Assembly (NCBI GenBank): GCA_945862065.1
Contig: CAMAWT010000001.1
Span: 186,001 to 250,000 of the forward strand
Reading direction: 5' to 3'
Length of the DNA: 64,000 bases
From: Flavobacterium psychrophilum
GTDB lineage: Bacteria > Bacteroidota > Bacteroidia > Flavobacteriales > Flavobacteriaceae
Below the pieces are notes generated by a model. It saw only the letters and a program-made list of their open reading frames with translations. It was not told the origin of the DNA and did no database searches. Numbering within the stretch: position 1 is the stretch's first letter; each line of letters begins with the position of its first letter. The position numbers and the translations under genes were made by a program. Below are positions 59,780-64,000 of this stretch, piece by piece.

Positions 59780-61780
59780 GGCTTTCAACCTGATAGTTGT
59801 TCCTTTATTGGGTTCACTTATTATCTCGATATTGGTGCCAATAGTTTTAGCCCTTTCTTGAATATTATGTAAACCAATTCCTTGTTTAGTTGCTTTAAAA
59901 TCGAACCCAACACCATCATCTTTTATTTCCAAAACTAAATGATCATCATCAAATAAAATAGTAACATAACAACTACTTGCATTGGCATGCTTTGAAATAT
60001 TCAATAATGATTCTTGAATGATTCTGAAAATGGTAACTTTTATCAAACTGTCAATAGCATCCCAATTAATTTCATACGCAACATGAAGAGTAAAATGGGT
60101 AGCTCCAATCTCATTTTGCAAAGTAATTAGATTAGATAGTAAATTAAAATAGTCAAATTGTGTCTCATTAATTTCTGTGTGCAAATTATGCGAAATAGTT
60201 CTAATTTCCTTCTCTATTTCTTGAAGTAAATCAACATAAATCAAACGCTTTTCCTTTATTTCTTTAACATCACTATCATTCAAAATCCCAAGCTGCATTC
60301 GAGCGCCATAAAGCTTATTCATAACACTATCATGCAATTCTTTAGAAATGCGGTTTTGTTCTAGTTCTTTGGCTATACTGAGCTTTAGCTGATATTCTTT
60401 TAGCAAATCAAAAATCTCTTCTTCTGCTTTTTGTTGTGCTTTTGTAAACTCAATCTCTCTTTTTTGACTTTTAATATGTCGGTAAACAATTACTGTTATT
60501 AAAGTAAAAATCGAAATAAATGCCCCAATAAGTATATACGTATTCTTAGCACTCAATACTTTATTCTCATCTTCCACTACTGAAGTCTCATATTCTATTC
60601 TAGCATATTTATTTCTATTAATTCTTTGGGCTTTGGCCAAACTATCACTAATGGCTATATACCTTTTGTCATATAAAGCTGCATTTTTCTTATCAATTTG
60701 AGATAATAATTGTAATGATTTTTTAATTTCCTCTCCCATTTTTAGCTTTTCAGCCAATACTAGAGATTGCTTTAAATAACTTGTTGAGCGTGCACTGTCT
60801 TTTATTATAGAATAGTATTCGCCAAGGTTTTTTAATTGATAAACTATATTATCTTTAAAATCGTTTTCTTTAGATAGGTATAAAGCTTCTTCAAAATAGT
60901 TCTCAGTGCCTTTTTTTATACCACTTTTCATTTCAGAATAGCCTAGATTGCCTAAAACAAGTATATAATTTGACAGACTTTTTTCCTTTAATTCTGGTGT
61001 TAATAGTGATTTTAAAACTTGAATAGATTGCTTATATTTATTTGTTTTCTCATAAATATTCGAGATGTTTATAGAAGAAACTACACTATATAAATATTTT
61101 TTTTCTAGGTCTGAATTACTACCAACTATATCTTTTAATAAAGCTTTTGCTTGAATTTGATATTTTAATGCATCCTGATATTCTTCTAATTTTTCAAAAT
61201 TCAATCCCAATAAAGAATAGGAAGTATAAAGCATCTCAGCATCTTTACTATTTTTTAAGTAAAATAAAGCTTTAGAAACCTGTGCTTCACTCTCTGTATA
61301 GTTTCCTTCAAAAAACAAAATATGAGCTTTTTTAAACAATGCAATACCTATTCGTTCATTGTTTTTTATTGATCGATATAATTTTTCAGATTTTTGATGA
61401 AAATAATAGGCACTATCTTTTTGAGTAAATTCATAGATATCACCTATATAAGAGTATGCTCTAGCTACTGAAAAAGTATCCTTTGCAACAATCGACAAGT
61501 GAAGTATCTTTTTGCTAACTTCTAACGATTTAGAATATTCATTAAGGAAGTAATATTCATTAGATAAATCAAATAGAAAATGCCGATATAAGCTATCATT
61601 CGGCATTCTATTTGATAAAGAAGAGATAGAATCCAAAAAATTTATTTTCAACTTAGGTTTATTATTTTGGTAACTTTTACCTTGAAATAATTTGTAATTT
61701 AAGTTCACATCTTTGTGTTTATTACAAGATATAACTAGTAAACAACCAAAATAAATCACTAAAACTTGATGTTTTTTCAA
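59762..61780 (-). CDS. TPR-containing sensor histidine kinase (NarX/HisKA_3 type)
   Basis: About 672 aa. N-terminal lipoprotein-like signal (CLLVISC with Cys as acceptor), TPR sensor region (residues ~60-380), one membrane helix (TYILIGAFISIFTLITVIVY), coiled coil, HisKA_3 with ISKELHDSVMNKLYGARMQL (phosphorylated His), and a GHKL ATPase (SKHANASSCYVTI, IKDDGVGFD, GIGLHNIQER). The ATG at 61822 lies in a terminator hairpin of the upstream gene, so the TTG at 61780 is a better start. Probable partner: the receiver protein at 63094 and/or the LytTR regulator at 62272. Confidence 0.87.
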   Translation of the reverse strand: MKKHQVLVIYFGCLLVISCNKHKDVNLNYKLFQGKSYQNNKPKLKINFLDSISSLSNRMPNDSLYRHFLFDLSNEYYFLNEYSKSLEVSKKILHLSIVAKDTFSVARAYSYIGDIYEFTQKDSAYYFHQKSEKLYRSIKNNERIGIALFKKAHILFFEGNYTESEAQVSKALFYLKNSKDAEMLYTSYSLLGLNFEKLEEYQDALKYQIQAKALLKDIVGSNSDLEKKYLYSVVSSINISNIYEKTNKYKQSIQVLKSLLTPELKEKSLSNYILVLGNLGYSEMKSGIKKGTENYFEEALYLSKENDFKDNIVYQLKNLGEYYSIIKDSARSTSYLKQSLVLAEKLKMGEEIKKSLQLLSQIDKKNAALYDKRYIAISDSLAKAQRINRNKYARIEYETSVVEDENKVLSAKNTYILIGAFISIFTLITVIVYRHIKSQKREIEFTKAQQKAEEEIFDLLKEYQLKLSIAKELEQNRISKELHDSVMNKLYGARMQLGILNDSDVKEIKEKRLIYVDLLQEIEKEIRTISHNLHTEINETQFDYFNLLSNLITLQNEIGATHFTLHVAYEINWDAIDSLIKVTIFRIIQESLLNISKHANASSCYVTILFDDDHLVLEIKDDGVGFDFKATKQGIGLHNIQERAKTIGTNIEIISEPNKGTTIRLKAKIGSL

Positions 61781-61806
61781 ATCTTTTTTTTTCAAAAATA
61801 AATAAA

Positions 61807-61832
61807 AAAACCATGTAAACATGGCTTTCTTC
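61807..61832 (-). terminator. Terminator behind the small lipoprotein gene
   Basis: CCATGTAAACATGG hairpin with AAAGCC/ATTTT flanks; read on the minus strand it is followed by a T-run (61809-61801). It overlaps the first possible start of the histidine-kinase gene. Confidence 0.65.
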
Positions 61833-61833
61833 T

Positions 61834-61995
61834 TTACTTTCTTGGAGATGGTAACACTGGATCTCCATCCTTTTCAATTGTACTGGTATCAATTTTGGGT
61901 TTGGGTGGTGATAAAATTTCATCTGCTGTGCAAGAATATAACGTTACACATACTAAAGATAATAAAAATAGTTTTACTAAAAAATTGGTTTTCAT
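61834..61995 (-). CDS. Small lipoprotein
   Basis: 53 aa: MKTNFLVKLFLLSLVCVTLY followed by SC, i.e. a signal peptide with lipobox LYSC, then ADEILSPPKPKIDTST and DGDPVLPSPRK. It should be anchored in a membrane by its N-terminal Cys. Small proline-rich lipoproteins of this type often precede TPR histidine kinases in Flavobacteria. Possible ligand or modulator of the kinase. Confidence 0.65.
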   Translation of the reverse strand: MKTNFLVKLFLLSLVCVTLYSCTADEILSPPKPKIDTSTIEKDGDPVLPSPRK

Positions 61996-62271
61996 AAAAA
62001 ATCAGTTTAAAAAATTAGAAATAGTTTCTTATGTCATGTCTTCTGGACACAACAATTCATTTGATTTTTCTGAAAAGAAGGGACGTCTTAACAGAAGTGT
62101 TTTAATGCCTTTTCCCTGCATTAAAACACCCATTAAAGCTTTAACATTCCGTTTTTGGAATATTCAAATTTATAAAGACTAATCAACTAACTACCAAGTT
62201 TTTAAACGTGTTTAGTAACTAACATACCTAGAAGAGTAACACGTGGTATTTTGCAAATAACTCAACAGATT

Positions 62272-62997
62272 TTAAGAAATACGAAGAATAATGGTATCAA
62301 TATTGGTCTCGTAGGTTCTTGAAAAAGGAAGTATAATTTCATTATTTTGCAAATAACAATTGCTCTTGCCTAAATTAATCCTACTTACATATTGAATATT
62401 AATGACATAACCGTGATGTATTCTAAAAAAATAAAAGGGAAGTAATTTTTCAAAATGCTTAAGGGTCTTGTATGCGGAAATTACTTTACCCGATTTCAAA
62501 TAAAAATCTGTAGTATTATTATCAGCCTTCAAATAAAGAATATCACTGGAACGAATAAAATTATAATCACCATTCGATTTTATGGAAATTGTATCTTTAT
62601 ACAAAGCTTTATGTGTCTTTTGATAGCGCATCAAGCATTTTCGCAATTCATTAGAATCAATGGGCGTTAATAAATAGCCAGACACGCCACGCTGATATGC
62701 TTCATAAGCGGTTTCTTTAATATCACTTAAAACTATTATAGTAGGGAGTTCGTCCAAAAACTCATGCAACTCACTCAATATAGAAAAGGAAATAGAATCG
62801 CTTCCAATGGCTGCATTATTAATGGATAAGAAAACTATATTGGGTTTTAATTCAAGAATTTTATTGATGCCATCTTTTGTTGTTTTGCATATAGCAACAC
62901 ATAAAAAATCATCATAATCTTTAATGTGTTCAAGTGTAGCTTCTAAATAATCGGACGAGTCAATAAGTATATATGAAAACTGCATTTTTTTTTGCAA
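62272..62997 (-). CDS. LytTR-family response regulator with degenerate receiver
   Basis: 241 aa. N-terminal receiver-like domain (residues ~5-120) in which the phospho-acceptor Asp position reads NIVFLSINNA, Ser instead of Asp, and the N-terminal acidic pair is reduced (LIDSSD). C-terminal LytTR DNA-binding domain (residues ~140-240: YLKADNNTTDFYLKSGKVIS, FFRIHHGYVINIQYVSRI). It may act without phosphorylation. Alternative start at 62985. It is divergent from 63094-63777, with an inverted repeat between them. Confidence 0.85.
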   Translation of the reverse strand: MQKKMQFSYILIDSSDYLEATLEHIKDYDDFLCVAICKTTKDGINKILELKPNIVFLSINNAAIGSDSISFSILSELHEFLDELPTIIVLSDIKETAYEAYQRGVSGYLLTPIDSNELRKCLMRYQKTHKALYKDTISIKSNGDYNFIRSSDILYLKADNNTTDFYLKSGKVISAYKTLKHFEKLLPFYFFRIHHGYVINIQYVSRINLGKSNCYLQNNEIILPFSRTYETNIDTIILRIS

Positions 62998-63023
62998 TTT
63001 AAAAGGGGCTCAAAAATCAATTT

Positions 63024-63038
63024 TACGGTAAAACCGTA
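63024..63038. promoter_or_regulatory. Inverted repeat TACGGT-AAA-ACCGTA between divergent regulators
   Basis: Perfect 6+6-bp inverted repeat in the 96-bp gap between the LytTR gene and the receiver gene. ACCGTA pairs with 22-bp spacing occur at both ends of the window. Likely operator of one of the two regulators. Confidence 0.5.
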
Positions 63039-63093
63039 ATTTTTTAAATATTTTTTGATTAGTTTTGGTTCTATTTAATATGTAAAAGCTAAA

Positions 63094-63777
63094 ATGGATA
63101 AAGCAACTAATTCAAAAAGAACGATTTTGATAGTAGACGACCACCCTATTAATGTAGATGGTTATCAAACGCTTTTAGCTAATATCGAATCCAACAAAAA
63201 AGCAGAATACCTTTTAGCTTTTGATTGCAAGCAAGCTTACAATACAATAAACAACAATCATATTGAAGAGAAAACCATTGATTTTGCTTTTATAGATATC
63301 AATCTTCCAGCATATGAAGAAAAGAAAATGTTTTCGGGTAGTGATATTGCATCATTCGTTAGAAAAGTTTTTCCTCTATGCAAAATAGTAATTATATCCA
63401 TGCACAAAGAACCAAATTGGGTAAACCAAATATTTAAAAGTATAAATCCAGAGGGGTTCATTGCTAAAAGCGATATTAATTATAAAAGTTTTCCTGAAAT
63501 ATTTAAAAATATTGAAAACAATGAAATACATTTGAGTAAATCGATTGTTTCAGCACAAAAGATTTTGATTCAGAAAAATATCAATTGGGACAATTATGAC
63601 AGCAAAATACTTCAATTAATTGCTGATGGAATAAAAACAATAAACCTACCAAAATTTATCCCATTGTCATTAAGCGCTATTGAAAAAAGAAAATCTAATA
63701 TTAAAAAACAATTAATTCTTGAAGATGCTACAGATAGAGAACTAATTGATAACGCAAAGAAATTAGGCTTTATTTAA
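63094..63777 (+). CDS. Response regulator with receiver and LuxR-like C-terminal domain
   Basis: 227 aa. Receiver domain with DDH (residues ~16-18), phospho-acceptor Asp in FAFIDINLP (~66) and a Lys in FIAKSD (~125). The C-terminal ~60 residues (SKILQLIADGIKTINLPKFI ... SAIEKRKSNIKKQL) look like a LuxR/GerE-type HTH. Fits as the output partner of the HisKA_3 kinase at 59762, since such kinases normally pair with NarL/LuxR regulators. Confidence 0.85.
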   Translation: MDKATNSKRTILIVDDHPINVDGYQTLLANIESNKKAEYLLAFDCKQAYNTINNNHIEEKTIDFAFIDINLPAYEEKKMFSGSDIASFVRKVFPLCKIVIISMHKEPNWVNQIFKSINPEGFIAKSDINYKSFPEIFKNIENNEIHLSKSIVSAQKILIQKNINWDNYDSKILQLIADGIKTINLPKFIPLSLSAIEKRKSNIKKQLILEDATDRELIDNAKKLGFI

Positions 63778-63803
63778 AAAAGTATACTTTTAAAAAGTAA
63801 TGT

Positions 63804-63823
63804 CTCTATATCATCATATAGAG
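63804..63823 (+). terminator. Terminator behind the LuxR-type regulator
   Basis: CTCTATAT, loop CATC, ATATAGAG, then GTATTTTTGTTTT. Confidence 0.75.
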
Positions 63824-63907
63824 GTATTTTTGTTTTACAATAAATCGCACATTGTATGATTTAATATATCTAAAGCAGTATGTTATTCAAATTTATTGTG
63901 TCAAAAC

Positions 63908-63935
63908 ACCGTAAAAAAAACACCAAAACACCGTA
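63908..63935 (+). repeat. Paired ACCGTA direct repeats near the right end
   Basis: ACCGTA at 63908-63913 and 63930-63935, 22 bp apart, exactly as at 70-97. The gene they would control, if any, lies beyond the window. Confidence 0.45.
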
Positions 63936-64000
63936 ATACAACCTAATAAAAACGCATTAAAATTGTAAAGTAATTTATCAATTTGAAAGATCTTATAAAA

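Noticed and set aside
59762..61822. ATG 61822 as start of the histidine kinase
   Set aside because: It lies inside the terminator hairpin of the lipoprotein gene; starting at TTG 61780 places a lipoprotein signal at the N-terminus.

Overview
The window looks like the chromosome of a member of the Bacteroidota, most likely a Flavobacterium-like species. It is AT-rich, has few Shine-Dalgarno sites, has promoter-like TTTG-N19-TAnnTTTG sequences, and encodes RteC, IntDOT-type integrases and DUF5675/DUF6943-type proteins. Nearly all of it is accessory DNA: a tandem array of integrative elements loaded with anti-phage and other conflict genes. No relaxase, conjugation gene, phage structural gene, CRISPR array, rRNA or intact tRNA was seen.

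Layout. Positions 1-25050 are the right part of element A. They hold a CBASS operon (cyclase, HORMA, TRIP13-like ATPase, membrane NUDIX effector); three small cassettes separated by copies of one small basic-protein gene (a two-gene nuclease cassette, Shedu, and a membrane protein plus caspase); a STAS/GHKL-ATPase/membrane-protein trio; an AbiE pair; a GHKL ATPase plus double-phosphoribosyltransferase pair; a multi-ubiquitin/ThiF/DUF6527 operon; a PIN/ImmA-HTH pair; and a conserved right-end module (19.6-24.8 kb). Positions 25050-58258 are element B, bounded by two copies of a tRNA-Ser 3'-end attachment core. It carries integrase, RteC and replication-like genes, then a minus-strand block of secreted and membrane proteins with a penicillin-binding protein, an ECF sigma/anti-sigma/M48/CHAT operon, a second AbiE pair, an operon of thymidylate synthase, DNA methyltransferase, phosphoribosyltransferase-like protein, ORC-like ATPase and an unknown protein, and a second copy of the right-end module (54.1-58.0 kb). 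From 58258 element C begins with its own integrase, followed by a two-component signalling block (TPR histidine kinase, LytTR regulator, receiver protein).

Most striking observations. (1) Each right-end module contains a ~1.1-1.2 kb multi-hairpin region. Between the two copies the stems change by compensatory substitutions, and conserved A-C mismatches become G-U pairs on the minus strand, which points to a large structured RNA read from the minus strand. (2) Five minus-strand transcription units in element B share a promoter-like sequence, GGGTTACC-N15-TATnAA, with exactly constant spacing; the sigma factor encoded beside them is the obvious candidate reader. (3) Paired 7-bp repeats flank the two attachment cores with matching geometry and define the 33-kb element B. 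(4) The two AbiE loci share two kinds of upstream repeat. (5) Three gene sets (8003-9961, 11950-15446, 48056-54102) look like nucleotide- or signalling-based defence systems that I cannot match to a named one.

Functions are assigned from motifs read by eye. No database search was possible, so family names carry the stated confidence.
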